Assembly (NCBI GenBank): GCA_958429225.1
Contig: CAUAJB010000041.1
Coordinates: 1-19,324 of the forward strand
Source: an uncultured Collinsella sp.
Lineage (GTDB): Bacteria > Actinomycetota > Coriobacteriia > Coriobacteriales > Coriobacteriaceae
DNA: 19,324 bases
Reading direction: 5' to 3'
This document shows, piece by piece, positions 5,407-13,914 of this stretch (the first letter of the stretch is position 1; every line of letters begins with the position of its first letter). The position numbers were made by a program, and so were the translations under genes. Under the pieces are notes generated by a model that did no database searches, was not told where the DNA came from, and saw nothing but the letters and a program-made list of their open reading frames with translations.

Positions 5407-7767
5407 CTACACACGGCGCTTGAGTTGCGCTCCGCCCTCGCCGGGCATAAGACGGCGAGCGTCGTAGACCGAATCGACACTGCTGATGGAAGCCAGCAGC
5501 GGATCCAGGCCGCTCGCATCCGAAATCTCGACCATAAAGCGCAGGGTCGCAATACCCTCGCGGTTGGTCGACGTGGCGGCAGAAAGGATATTGCCGCCTG
5601 CATCGCCAATGGCAATGGTGACGTCCTTGAGCAGGCCCATGCGGTCCAGGCACTCGACCACGATCTCGACCTGGAAGAGAGTGTCGGCAGCACCATCCCA
5701 CTCTACGTCAATCATGCGCTCGGGGTGCTCCATGAGGCCCTTGACGTTGGGGCAGTTGGCGCGATGCACCGAGACACCTCGGCCACGCGTGATGAAGCCG
5801 ACGATATCGTCGCCCGTCACCGGATTGCAGCAATGCGCTAGACGGACTAGCAGGCCGCTGTTGCTCTCGCCCTTGACGATAATGCCGTTACTGGCGCTCT
5901 TGCCGCGCTTTTGCGGCTTGCGGTTGGAGCCGCGAGCAGGCTGTTTCACGACCTCGGCGATAGCCTCGGCCTTGGTGAGCTGTTCCTCGGGCTTGGGGTC
6001 CAAGATTTGCTCGACCTTATTGCCCACAGCGCGCGGGGCAACCTTGCCGGCGCCGACGGCGGCAAACAGGTCCTCGAGCTGCTTGAAGTTAAACTGCTCC
6101 GCCACGGCGTTGAGCGCACGCGTCGAACGCGGCGTAGAGATGCCATATCCGCGCTTGCGCAGGTCCTTGGCCAATATATCGCGGCCGGCAGCAGCGTCAT
6201 CGTCTTTGGTCGCGGCGGCGAAGTAACGGCGGATCTTTGACTTGGCGGAAGGCGTCTTAACGATCTTGAGCCAATCACGCGACGGCTTGGAACTCTTGTT
6301 CGTCAGGATCTCGACACGGTCACCCGTCTTAATCTCGTGCGTGAGCGGAGCCACCGCACCGTTGATTTTGGCACCGACGCAATGGTTTCCGACCTCGGTA
6401 TGAACGGCGTAGGCAAAGTCGAGCGGTGTGGAGCCGGCACGAAGCGCCATGACCTCGCCCTTGGGCGTAAAGACAAATATTTCCTGGTCAAACAAGTCGA
6501 CCTTCAGCGAGTGCAGGTATTCCTTGGCATCGGTGATCTCGTCAGACGCCGCCCAGTCGAGCGAGTGCTTGAGCCAGTTAATCTGATCGTCCAGACGCTG
6601 CGCATCGTTGGTCTTGGAGGCAGACGATCCGCCCGACTTCTTGTACAGCCAGTGGGCGGCGATGCCGTACTCTGCCTGCTCGTGCATCTCGTAGGTTCGA
6701 ATCTGAATCTCGAGCGGACGGGCCGTAGGGCCGATAACCGTCGTATGGAGCGACTGGTAGTTATTGACCTTGGGCATGGCGATATAGTCTTTAAAGCGAC
6801 CGGGCATGGGGTGCCACAGCGTATGTACCGCGCCGAGCGTGGAGTAGCAATCGCGCACCGAATGGGTAATAACACGCAGTGCCACCAGGTCGTAGATCTC
6901 GGAGAATTCCTTGCCCTTGCGCTTCATCTTTTGGTAGATGGACCAATAGTGCTTGGAACGGCCGTTGATTTGGAAGCCCTCCAGACCAATGCGGTTGAGC
7001 TCGTCGGTGAGCGTCTTGATGGTCTCGGCCAGATAGCGCTCGCGGACCTCGCGCGACTCCGCCACCATGCGCGCGATACGCTGGTAGGCATCGGGCTCAA
7101 GGTAGAAGAAGGACAGGTCCTCGAGCTCCCATTTAATGGAGCTCATGCCCAGACGGTCGGCCAGGGGCGCATACACGTCCATGGTCTCGCGAGCCTTAAA
7201 CAGGCGACGGTCCTCACGCAGGGCTGCAAGGGTGCGCATGTTGTGCAGACGGTCGGCAAGCTTAACGATGATGACGCGGATGTCCTTGGACATGGCGAGA
7301 AACATCTTGCGCAGCGTGAGGGCCTGTTTCTCGTCCATGCTGTCGACTTCGATGTTGGTGAGCTTGGTCACGCCATCGACGAGCTCGGCCACCGTATCGC
7401 CAAACAGGCCGGAAACATCGGCAAGCGAAGTCTCGGTATCCTCGACGGTATCGTGCAGCAACGCGGCGCACACCACGTCGCAGTCCATCTTGAGGTCGGC
7501 CAAAATGATGGCAACTTCGACGGGATGGTTAATGTACATCTCACCCGAACGCCGCTTTTGGTTGCAGTGCTTCTCGGCAGCAAAGCAGTAGGCCTGCTCC
7601 ACCATGGAGAAGTCGTCCTCATTCATATATTTGAGGCACAGGTGCTCTAGCTTGTCGTAGCTGTCCGCCATAATCTCGGGCGGCAGCTCATCGGCATGCT
7701 TATAGTGCTCCATCTCCGAGAACGGCTGGAGGGTGGAATCATGGGCGGTACGGGCTGCGGCATCCAT
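5407..7767 (-). CDS. rel: Bifunctional (p)ppGpp synthetase/hydrolase (Rel/SpoT family)
   Basis: Makes and degrades the stringent-response alarmones (p)ppGpp. The 786-residue protein has the full long-RSH layout. The HD hydrolase domain has His81, HDTVEDT at 105-111 and KLADRLHNMRTL at 169-180. The synthetase domain is at about 265-375, with RFKDYIAMPKVNNYQSLH from 324. A TGS domain is at about 430-490, a conserved Cys-rich segment (HCCNPV to HRANCPN) at 645-673, and an ACT domain at about 698-775. The RFKD motif is the RxKD type of bifunctional enzymes, not the ExDD of monofunctional RelA, and the hydrolase motif is intact. ATG 7767 follows a G-rich site (AAGGGGA). The gene begins 15 nt after the RecJ-helicase stop, so the two are probably one transcript. 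Confidence 0.96.
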   Translation of the reverse strand: MDAAARTAHDSTLQPFSEMEHYKHADELPPEIMADSYDKLEHLCLKYMNEDDFSMVEQAYCFAAEKHCNQKRRSGEMYINHPVEVAIILADLKMDCDVVCAALLHDTVEDTETSLADVSGLFGDTVAELVDGVTKLTNIEVDSMDEKQALTLRKMFLAMSKDIRVIIVKLADRLHNMRTLAALREDRRLFKARETMDVYAPLADRLGMSSIKWELEDLSFFYLEPDAYQRIARMVAESREVRERYLAETIKTLTDELNRIGLEGFQINGRSKHYWSIYQKMKRKGKEFSEIYDLVALRVITHSVRDCYSTLGAVHTLWHPMPGRFKDYIAMPKVNNYQSLHTTVIGPTARPLEIQIRTYEMHEQAEYGIAAHWLYKKSGGSSASKTNDAQRLDDQINWLKHSLDWAASDEITDAKEYLHSLKVDLFDQEIFVFTPKGEVMALRAGSTPLDFAYAVHTEVGNHCVGAKINGAVAPLTHEIKTGDRVEILTNKSSKPSRDWLKIVKTPSAKSKIRRYFAAATKDDDAAAGRDILAKDLRKRGYGISTPRSTRALNAVAEQFNFKQLEDLFAAVGAGKVAPRAVGNKVEQILDPKPEEQLTKAEAIAEVVKQPARGSNRKPQKRGKSASNGIIVKGESNSGLLVRLAHCCNPVTGDDIVGFITRGRGVSVHRANCPNVKGLMEHPERMIDVEWDGAADTLFQVEIVVECLDRMGLLKDVTIAIGDAGGNILSAATSTNREGIATLRFMVEISDASGLDPLLASISSVDSVYDARRLMPGEGGAQLKRRV

Positions 7768-7782
7768 CGAGGTCCCCTTCCC

Positions 7783-10700
7783 CTAGGCCCGCGGAACGAT
7801 CGGGCGGTTAACTTTGGCTAGCATATCAGAAGCGCACGAATCGAGTGCCCAGCTCCGAAAAGCCGAGAACTCCATGCGCGAGCGCAAGCCCTCCAAATAG
7901 CGAATTGACCTGCTCAATTGCACGCGGCCGGGGTTTTCGACCATCGCGATGCGACGGGTGTCGTCAAACCCCGAAACGCGACAGAAACCAAGCTCTTCAA
8001 AGATTCCCAGGCCGCTTTCCACCGAGCGCTCGTCGACCGGGGTGCGGGCATCGATGGCAAGGCACATCTGCGCGATGTCGATATCGCTTGCGCTAAAGGA
8101 ATCGTCCCCCGTCTTGCCGCGGTTGGAGCGCCACATGGTCTGCAGCGCGCGATAGAGCGTGACGAGCTCGTCGCGCTCGGGCGCATAGCAGTCGAGTAGG
8201 CGCTCGTTAATGCGGGCGTCGCGCGACGAATAGAGCAGATGGATCACGGCGGGCTGGCCATCGCGACCGGCGCGGCCGCTCATCTGGTTAAACTCAATGC
8301 CGCCAAACGGCATGTGATAGAGCACGACATGGCGGATATCGGGCAGGTTGACGCCCTCGCCAAAGGCAGATGTCGAGACGATGCAGCTGAGGCTGCCGTC
8401 TCGGAATGCTTCCTCCACGCGGCGGCGATCGGAACGCGCAAGCCCCGCGTTATAGAACGCGATATGGGTTGCGCAATCGGGCACACGCTTGCGCAACGTC
8501 TTGGCGAGCGCCACGGACTGGTCGCGCGAATTGACGTAGATGACGGTCTTTTCCCCCGTCGCCACAATCGACACCAAACGGTTCTCGCGACTTGCAAGAT
8601 CACGGTCGTCCTCGAGCTGCAGGTTCTCGCGCACCGTCTCGTCGACCACCGTGCGAGTGATCGGCAGCATGCGGGCAAGCTCGGCCACGACCGGAGCCGT
8701 CGCGGTGGCCGTCGCCGCCATAACGACCGGGTCGCCCAGGGCTTTGAGGATATCGGGCATGTCGAGATAGGCGCTGCGGTCGCCGCCCTTGGCAAGGCCG
8801 GCGTGGTGCGCCTCATCGATAACGACAAAGCCGATGCGGCCCGAACGCGCGAAGCGGTCACGGTGGATAGATAGGAACTCGGGCGTCGTGAGCACGATAC
8901 CGGTGCGGCCCGAAGCTAGGCCGGCTAACACGTCATCGCGTGCGGCCTCCACGGTCTCGCCGGTCAGCACGCCAACGCCAATGCCAAGCGATGCCATCGT
9001 CGACGAGAGGTGATAGGCCTGGTCGGCAACGAGTGCACGCAGCGGATAGACAAAGATGCTCGCACGCCCGCGAAGGACCGCCTCGCGCGCGGCATGCACA
9101 TGGAAGATAAGAGACTTGCCGCGCCCTGTTCCCATAACGGCCAGAACACTTTGGTGATCGGCCAGGGCATCGAGCGCCTCGACCTGCGCGCGGTGCGGCT
9201 GGTTCGAGCCGATAAAGCTATGAATAAGCGAGCGCGTCAGCTCGGTATAGGAAAGCTGGGCGAGCGTTTGGCGCTTGCGGGACTCCAGACGAAGACCGGC
9301 GTCCGCAGGCTCCACGCCGCGGCGAAGCTCACATGCCGGGTCGTCAACGCTGGGCGCCGTGGTATCGCGGACCAAGACATCTTTGATCATGAGCTTGGGC
9401 TTCACACGTCCCTGCCAATGCTCGGCAACGGCCTCGAACACCATGTCGACGGCGCTGTCGCAATTGATAAGCCTGTCGATCTGCGGTACACGAAACATGA
9501 TGGCCGGCACACTCGCAGCGCCATCCGTCGCCACGAAGCGCATATGCTCGCCGGTCTTACCCACCACGGCGCGATCACACATCGTCACGCCCTCGGCAGC
9601 CAGCAGCGGCACCTTATTACCCTGGCCAAACGGCTCAAGGCGGGAAATCTGCTCGATGGTCTCGATATTCAATTCGGAAAGGTCGACCGTGGCGGCAACC
9701 TCGTCGGTGTCCTCAAAGTCCTCGGCGGGAAGCTCGGACAACACGGCGGAAAGGCGACGGCGGAACTCATCGAGCTTGGATGCCTCGATGGTCACACCCA
9801 CCGCACCAGCATGTCCGCCGCGACGAATCATCAGGTCGGAACAGCGCTCGATGGCGTCAAACAGGTTAACTTTGCCCACCGAGCGACCAGAGCCGCGCGC
9901 GATACCGTCCTCGATCGAGAACAGCAGCGCCGGCACGTGGTAGCGGTTGGTCAGACGGCTTGCCACGATGCCCTTGACGCCCTCGTGCCAGCCTTCGCCG
10001 CCCACGACGATCACGCGTCCACCGTCATAGGTCTCCTCGACCCTTGCCATGGCATCGCGCGTGAGCTCCGCCTCGATCTCACGGCGCTGGCGGTTGATTT
10101 CCTCGAGCTCAGCCGCCAGTGCGCTTGCTTCGATGGGATCGCGGGCAAGCAGCAGGTCGAGCGCCAGCTTGGGATCAGCCATGCGACCGGCAGCGTTTAA
10201 GCGGGGAATAAGCGAGAATGATAGGCCGTCGGCCGTAATGGTAGAAAGATCGGTCTTGGCAAGTGCGGCAAGCGCGATATAGCCGGGACGGGCCGTCACG
10301 CGCATCTGCTGGATGCCCTCGGCGACCAGTGCGCGATTCTCGGGCGTGAGCGGCATCATGTCGGATACGGTGCCCAGCGCCGCGACCTCTATCAGCGAAC
10401 GCCAATACGACGGCTTGCCCAGACGATCGCCCAGGACCTGCACCAGTTTGAGTGCCACGCCGGCACCGGCAAGCTCGCGCGAGGGACCCTCGTCCTCGAG
10501 CTTGGGGTCGGTCAGGGGCACGCCCTGTGGCACCTGGTCGGAAGGCTCGTGATGGTCCGTGACCACCAAATCGATCCCCAGGCTCTCCAGATAGGAGACC
10601 TCTTCCTTGGCAGCAATACCGTTATCGACGGTCACAATCAGGTTGGGTTGGGCGAGCTCGTTGACGCGGTCGAGCGCCGCACGCGACAGGCCGTACCCCT

Positions 10701-11070
10701 CGTCAAAGCGGTGCGGGATAAACGGTGTGACATTGGCGCCAAACATCCGCAGTGCCTCGGTCAACAGACAAGTCGACGTTATGCCGTCGACGTCAAAATC
10801 GCCAAAGACGGCGATGCGCTCGTGGCTGCGAATAGCGCGCTCAACGCGGTCGGCGACGACCGCCATGCCCGGAATAACGAGCGGGTCCGCCCAGTCGCGA
10901 TCGAGCGAAGGCGTCAAAAACAGTTGGCCTTCCTCGATGGATGTAATGCCGTGCGCAACCATAATGCGCGCCACCAGCCCGGGTATGCCCAGGCCAGCCG
11001 AAAGCTCCTTTTCGAGCTCGGGGTTTTGCCGAGCGACCGCCCAGCGATGCGTCGTCTTAAGCGATGACAT
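7783..11070 (-). CDS. recJ: RecJ exonuclease fused to a RecQ-like helicase
   Basis: About 1095 residues, roughly twice a normal RecJ. The N-terminal half is a complete 5'-3' single-strand DNA exonuclease: DHH motifs DFDVDG (91-96), DNGIA (149-153), TDHHE (171-175), GTVSDMMPL, RLNAAGRM (290-297), the DHHA1 RGGHAG (417-422), then an OB-type domain to about 570. The C-terminal half is a superfamily 2 helicase close to RecQ: GTGRGKS Walker A (647-653), YPLRALVADQ, TTPEFL, DEAH (752-755), ATATAT, AFGEGVNLPDIRH, and QMSGRAGRDG (929-938). No RQC zinc site is seen; the last 150 residues are unassigned. RecQ unwinding and RecJ degradation cooperate in the RecF recombination pathway, so one chain may join both. 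ATG 11070 is chosen; a GTG at 11115 would add 15 residues unlike RecJ. Confidence 0.93.
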   Translation of the reverse strand: MSSLKTTHRWAVARQNPELEKELSAGLGIPGLVARIMVAHGITSIEEGQLFLTPSLDRDWADPLVIPGMAVVADRVERAIRSHERIAVFGDFDVDGITSTCLLTEALRMFGANVTPFIPHRFDEGYGLSRAALDRVNELAQPNLIVTVDNGIAAKEEVSYLESLGIDLVVTDHHEPSDQVPQGVPLTDPKLEDEGPSRELAGAGVALKLVQVLGDRLGKPSYWRSLIEVAALGTVSDMMPLTPENRALVAEGIQQMRVTARPGYIALAALAKTDLSTITADGLSFSLIPRLNAAGRMADPKLALDLLLARDPIEASALAAELEEINRQRREIEAELTRDAMARVEETYDGGRVIVVGGEGWHEGVKGIVASRLTNRYHVPALLFSIEDGIARGSGRSVGKVNLFDAIERCSDLMIRRGGHAGAVGVTIEASKLDEFRRRLSAVLSELPAEDFEDTDEVAATVDLSELNIETIEQISRLEPFGQGNKVPLLAAEGVTMCDRAVVGKTGEHMRFVATDGAASVPAIMFRVPQIDRLINCDSAVDMVFEAVAEHWQGRVKPKLMIKDVLVRDTTAPSVDDPACELRRGVEPADAGLRLESRKRQTLAQLSYTELTRSLIHSFIGSNQPHRAQVEALDALADHQSVLAVMGTGRGKSLIFHVHAAREAVLRGRASIFVYPLRALVADQAYHLSSTMASLGIGVGVLTGETVEAARDDVLAGLASGRTGIVLTTPEFLSIHRDRFARSGRIGFVVIDEAHHAGLAKGGDRSAYLDMPDILKALGDPVVMAATATATAPVVAELARMLPITRTVVDETVRENLQLEDDRDLASRENRLVSIVATGEKTVIYVNSRDQSVALAKTLRKRVPDCATHIAFYNAGLARSDRRRVEEAFRDGSLSCIVSTSAFGEGVNLPDIRHVVLYHMPFGGIEFNQMSGRAGRDGQPAVIHLLYSSRDARINERLLDCYAPERDELVTLYRALQTMWRSNRGKTGDDSFSASDIDIAQMCLAIDARTPVDERSVESGLGIFEELGFCRVSGFDDTRRIAMVENPGRVQLSRSIRYLEGLRSRMEFSAFRSWALDSCASDMLAKVNRPIVPRA

Positions 11071-11122
11071 AGGCGCCCACCCCCGATAGGGGCAGGTCGC
11101 CGCGATACCTCTCACGGTTCAT
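11057..11122 (-). CDS. Possible 21-residue leader ORF overlapping the recJ start
   Basis: An ATG at 11120-11122 is preceded by AGAGGA about 9 nt upstream. It opens a 21-codon frame beginning MNRERYRGD and ending with TAA at 11057-11059. The frame is out of phase with recJ and its stop lies 11-13 nt inside recJ, after the recJ ATG at 11068-11070. The recJ start has only a G-rich, imperfect ribosome site (GGGGGTGG). Translation of the small frame could therefore bring ribosomes to the recJ start. The frame is short and could be chance. Confidence 0.35.
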   Translation of the reverse strand: MNRERYRGDLPLSGVGAYVIA

Positions 11123-11178
11123 AGCGATGAGTCCTCTGTGTATGCCCGCTTCGGCAGGCAGATCTGTTGAACGAATTT

Positions 11179-11184
11179 ATTATA
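11179..11184 (-). promoter_or_regulatory. Candidate promoter of recJ-rel
   Basis: The minus strand carries a perfect TATAAT in an A+T-rich patch; the -35 region (TTTGCG-like, 16 nt away) is poor. The predicted start near 11172 leaves about 50 nt before the small leader ORF. A 6-bp leader hairpin (TGCCTG/CGGGCA, 11145-11162) follows. Confidence 0.55.
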
Positions 11185-11249
11185 CCGTGCAGCGCGGACG
11201 CAAATCGCCGCAGTACGCCGCGGTTTCGGTAAACGATGCCGGTAATAGC

Positions 11250-11264
11250 CTCGAAATATTCGAG
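11250..11264. promoter_or_regulatory. Inverted repeat upstream of the BASS transporter
   Basis: CTCGAA-ATA-TTCGAG is a compact 6-3-6 palindrome about 80 nt upstream of the plus-strand gene in the divergent region. A second imperfect repeat GACGC...GCGTC spans 11272-11295. They look like operator sites. No regulator or clear plus-strand promoter is identified. Confidence 0.3.
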
Positions 11265-11346
11265 CGTTTCTGACGCACGGACGCATGCGAGCGTCTAGCA
11301 TATCCAGTCAAAACGGATTCACGAGCAAAGGGAGTCACAAGAGCAT

Positions 11347-12345
11347 ATGAAGCAATGGGTTGGACTGGGCAAGTTTCTCGCGGGGCACATGCAAATCATC
11401 GTTCCGATTTGCGTGGCGCTCGGCGTGCTCTTTCCTCAACAGATCGGCGTTCTCAAGCCCATCGTTCCCGCTCTCTTCGCCTTTATGACGTTTCAGGGTG
11501 CGCTCAGCAACACCTTTCACCAGGTAGCTGAGGTGTTCCGCCGCCCCCTGCATCTGATTTTGACGCTGCTGGTCTCGGCGGTGTTTATTCCCATAGCAGC
11601 CTATGCCATGGGGTCGCTATTCTTTGGTTCCAATCCCAACCTTGTCTGCGGCATCGTGCTCGAATACAGCGTGCCCGTAGCCGTCACCGCTTTTATGTGG
11701 ATTAGCATGTTCGGCGGCAACGGCCCGCTCGCGCTCACCATCATCCTGACGTCCTCGGTTATCTCACCTGTGACGATTCCTCTTACGCTTAAGCTCTTAC
11801 TGGGCGCCACCGTCTCGATCGATGTACCGAGCATGATGCAAGACATGGCCTTTATGATCGCCATCCCCGCCGTGCTCGGTATCGTGATCAACGAGCTCAC
11901 GTGCGGCTGGGGGCACGAGAAACTCTCCCCCGTGCTCTCGCCCGCCTGCAAGTTCATGATGATGGGCGTTATCGCCTCCAACTCCACCGCCATGAGCGAG
12001 TACGTGCTGCACATGAACGCGGTGCGCTTGGAAGTCGCCCTCTTTATTTTGGTCTTCGCCATCAGCGGCTTTGTCGTCGGCATTCTGGTCGCCCGCGCGC
12101 TGCATCTGCCATATAGCGAAACGACCACCATATGCTTTACCTGCGGCATGCGCAATATCTCTTCGGGCGCCGTCATCGCCACGCAATACTTTCCGGGCGA
12201 AGTTGTGTTTCCCGTCATGTGTGGAACGTTGTTTCAGCAGGTGCTCGCCTCGCTTATCGGGCATCTCTTTGAGCGTCTGACCGGCGAGGAGCGCGCCGCC
12301 CAGCGCAAGCGGGTCGAGGCCGGCCGCGATGCAATGGCGCGCTAA
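11347..12345 (+). CDS. Bile acid:sodium symporter family (BASS) transporter
   Basis: A 332-residue membrane protein with about ten hydrophobic segments starting near residue 12 (IIVPICVALGVLF). Family landmarks are the early PALFAFMTFQGAL segment, the unwound EYSVPVAVTAFMWI region, and the C-terminal CGMRNISSGAVIATQYFP, which corresponds to the conserved GxxN motif of BASS/SBF transporters. These carry organic anions with sodium. Despite the name, bacterial members also move pantoate, pyruvate and other acids, so the substrate is open. It is the only plus-strand gene here, divergent from recJ. The purine-rich site AAGGGAG lies 12 nt before the ATG, which is long, so translation may be modest. 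Confidence 0.85.
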   Translation: MKQWVGLGKFLAGHMQIIVPICVALGVLFPQQIGVLKPIVPALFAFMTFQGALSNTFHQVAEVFRRPLHLILTLLVSAVFIPIAAYAMGSLFFGSNPNLVCGIVLEYSVPVAVTAFMWISMFGGNGPLALTIILTSSVISPVTIPLTLKLLLGATVSIDVPSMMQDMAFMIAIPAVLGIVINELTCGWGHEKLSPVLSPACKFMMMGVIASNSTAMSEYVLHMNAVRLEVALFILVFAISGFVVGILVARALHLPYSETTTICFTCGMRNISSGAVIATQYFPGEVVFPVMCGTLFQQVLASLIGHLFERLTGEERAAQRKRVEAGRDAMAR

Positions 12346-12350
12346 ACCGT

Positions 12351-12388
12351 CCGCAGTGTGCGGGCGCTCACTTTACGATGCGAGCGCC
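12351..12388. terminator. Possible terminator between convergent genes
   Basis: Two hairpins follow each other: CCGCA-GTG-TGCGG (12351-12363) and GGCGCTC (12363-12369) with GAGCGCC (12382-12388). The second includes the end of the GalT-like gene. Neither has a proper T-run, so a role in ending transcription is a guess from position. Confidence 0.3.
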
Positions 12389-13173
12389 TCCAGATGCGCG
12401 CGGAGTCGCTCCGCATCGACATCGAGCGTGGTCTCAGCATTAACCTGAGCCAGCCGATACCCGACAAAGTAGGGCGAAACCACCCAACGCGGCAGCGCCT
12501 TGGCAATGGTCCGACCGCCCAGGTGATAGAAGAACAAGTTGTACGACTCTGCACGACCACCGTGGTGCTCGTTTAGGATATAGCGCAGAGCTACCTGGAT
12601 CGCATCGGCGAAGAGATCCACCTCGGCTTGGTCTCTCGTGTCATCGCTGGCGGCGATTCCCTGCGGGGCTGAAACGTTGACCTCAAAGAACCCCATGATC
12701 GGTTCGGTTGAGATGTTGACCGCGATTCTCCCCTGTTGCCAGACATTTATGCCTTCGAAATTGGCAGAAGTCAGCGAAGCATAACCGTCCTCCTGCTCCA
12801 AACCCACAATCTGCATATGCGGATGAACGAGACTACCGCCCGAGAGCGGACCCTTGTTCTTGTACATAAGCACGCTTCGATACTGCCGCGAATCGATCAT
12901 CTGCTGCCAGCAACCCAGGGCAAACCGCATCACATGGTGGAGTTCATCCGGCTCATAGGTCACCAGGTCGGCATCGTGATTGGCCGACTCGATCAGCACG
13001 GTTTGACGGGTGGCGCGCAGGGTCTTGAACTTATTCTCGAGCCAGATGCAGTCACCGTCGCGCCGGATGATATTGGTGAGCCCCTCCGTGTTGCAAAAGG
13101 GACACGCGGTACCGGGGCGACGGTTGTCGTCGGGCTTGCCGCTCGCCTGCTGAACATCGAATACAAGTGCCAC
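12373..13173 (-). CDS. GalT-like protein of the DUF4931 type
   Basis: A 266-residue protein related to galactose-1-phosphate uridylyltransferases (HIT superfamily). It has a zinc-type CPFC pair (Cys24, Cys27), an NKG-PLSGGSLVHPHMQ segment with the HPHxQ active-site motif at 117-121, and a later region (SYNLFFYHLG) typical of the second GalT half. In GalT the second His of HPH carries the nucleotide intermediate, so nucleotidyl transfer is plausible, but the sugar or other substrate is unknown. It is shorter than true GalT. It starts at GTG 13173 with GGAGG 8 nt upstream inside the cutC end. It lies 3 nt after the cutC stop, so the two are co-translated. Confidence 0.8.
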   Translation of the reverse strand: MALVFDVQQASGKPDDNRRPGTACPFCNTEGLTNIIRRDGDCIWLENKFKTLRATRQTVLIESANHDADLVTYEPDELHHVMRFALGCWQQMIDSRQYRSVLMYKNKGPLSGGSLVHPHMQIVGLEQEDGYASLTSANFEGINVWQQGRIAVNISTEPIMGFFEVNVSAPQGIAASDDTRDQAEVDLFADAIQVALRYILNEHHGGRAESYNLFFYHLGGRTIAKALPRWVVSPYFVGYRLAQVNAETTLDVDAERLRAHLEALAS

Positions 13174-13176
13174 GGG

Positions 13177-13854
13177 CTACACCTCCAGCGGTACGATCCT
13201 TGTGCCGTGGAGCTCGGACACGCCCAATGCCGCTGCAACCGCATCACGGTTGGCCGCGGTAATACCGCCGCCGGGAAGGATGGTCAAACGATCGCCTGCA
13301 TACTCGATTAGGCGAGCCAGGTGATCGAAGTTGTCCTCAATCGACGTGCCGGCCGCGCCGCCATGCGTCAGGATGCGCGTAACACCGCAGTCGGCAAGCG
13401 TGTCAATCGCATCGAGCTGAGTCTCGGGCGAGAGCTGGTCAAAGGCCATGTGAAAGGTAATGTCGATGGACCCGCGCTTGCACTCCTCGGTCGCGCAGCC
13501 CGCAGCCATCACGAGGGCGCCGAGCGTGAGCTCGTCGAGCGCCCATCCGCCGGCGCAGGGCTTGCAGCAGCCAAAGACCAAGCCGTCGGCGCCGGCGCTC
13601 ACGGCAAGGCCCAAGTCCATCTCCATCATGCGCAGCTCGTCCTGGTTGTAGTGAAAGTCGCCGCCACGCGGACGGATCATGCACATCACCCGTGAATCGT
13701 GCTCATGGGCATAGTTAACCGTAGCGTTGATAACGCCGGCCGAGGGCGTGGTACCACCGACGGCAAGGTTGTCGCACAGCTCAATGCGTCTTGCACCGGC
13801 ATCGATAGCCGCCGGCACCCGCTCAAAGTTCTCAGCACAAAACTCGTACAGCAT
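13177..13854 (-). CDS. cutC: CutC family protein
   Basis: A 225-residue TIM-barrel protein. Recognised by MLYEFCAENFE, the ARRIELCDNLAVGGTTPS segment (about residues 22-38), MIRPRGGDFHY (about 58-68), GADGLVFG, and the ILTHGGAAGT plus LPGGGI phosphate-loop-like regions. The family was named for copper homeostasis, but in E. coli the copper phenotype was later traced to the MicL small RNA in cutC, so the biochemical role is unsettled. The N-terminus matches the family at ATG 13854, with a weak G-rich site (GGGGG) 7 nt upstream; a longer frame exists but is less plausible. It is followed directly by the GalT-like gene, which hints at a shared metabolic task. Confidence 0.92.
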   Translation of the reverse strand: MLYEFCAENFERVPAAIDAGARRIELCDNLAVGGTTPSAGVINATVNYAHEHDSRVMCMIRPRGGDFHYNQDELRMMEMDLGLAVSAGADGLVFGCCKPCAGGWALDELTLGALVMAAGCATEECKRGSIDITFHMAFDQLSPETQLDAIDTLADCGVTRILTHGGAAGTSIEDNFDHLARLIEYAGDRLTILPGGGITAANRDAVAAALGVSELHGTRIVPLEV

Positions 13855-13914
13855 AGATAGACCCCCAAAAGACAGCGCATGTTTTCCGATGGGCATTGTC
13901 ACACATCCCCATGA

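Noticed and set aside
6337..7650. A 437-codon plus-strand frame opposite rel, and similar ones at 9010-10200 opposite recJ
   Set aside because: Both lie fully inside confident genes on the other strand and show no recognisable motifs or ribosome sites.
5407..7767. Calling the alarmone enzyme a monofunctional RelA
   Set aside because: The HD hydrolase motif HDTVEDT is intact and the synthetase has the RxKD motif (RFKD) of bifunctional enzymes.
11071..11115. GTG start at 11115 for the RecJ-helicase gene
   Set aside because: The added 15 residues (Cys/Trp/Pro-rich) do not resemble RecJ N-termini and no ribosome site fits the GTG. The ATG at 11070 begins with a RecJ-like sequence. The choice remains a judgement.
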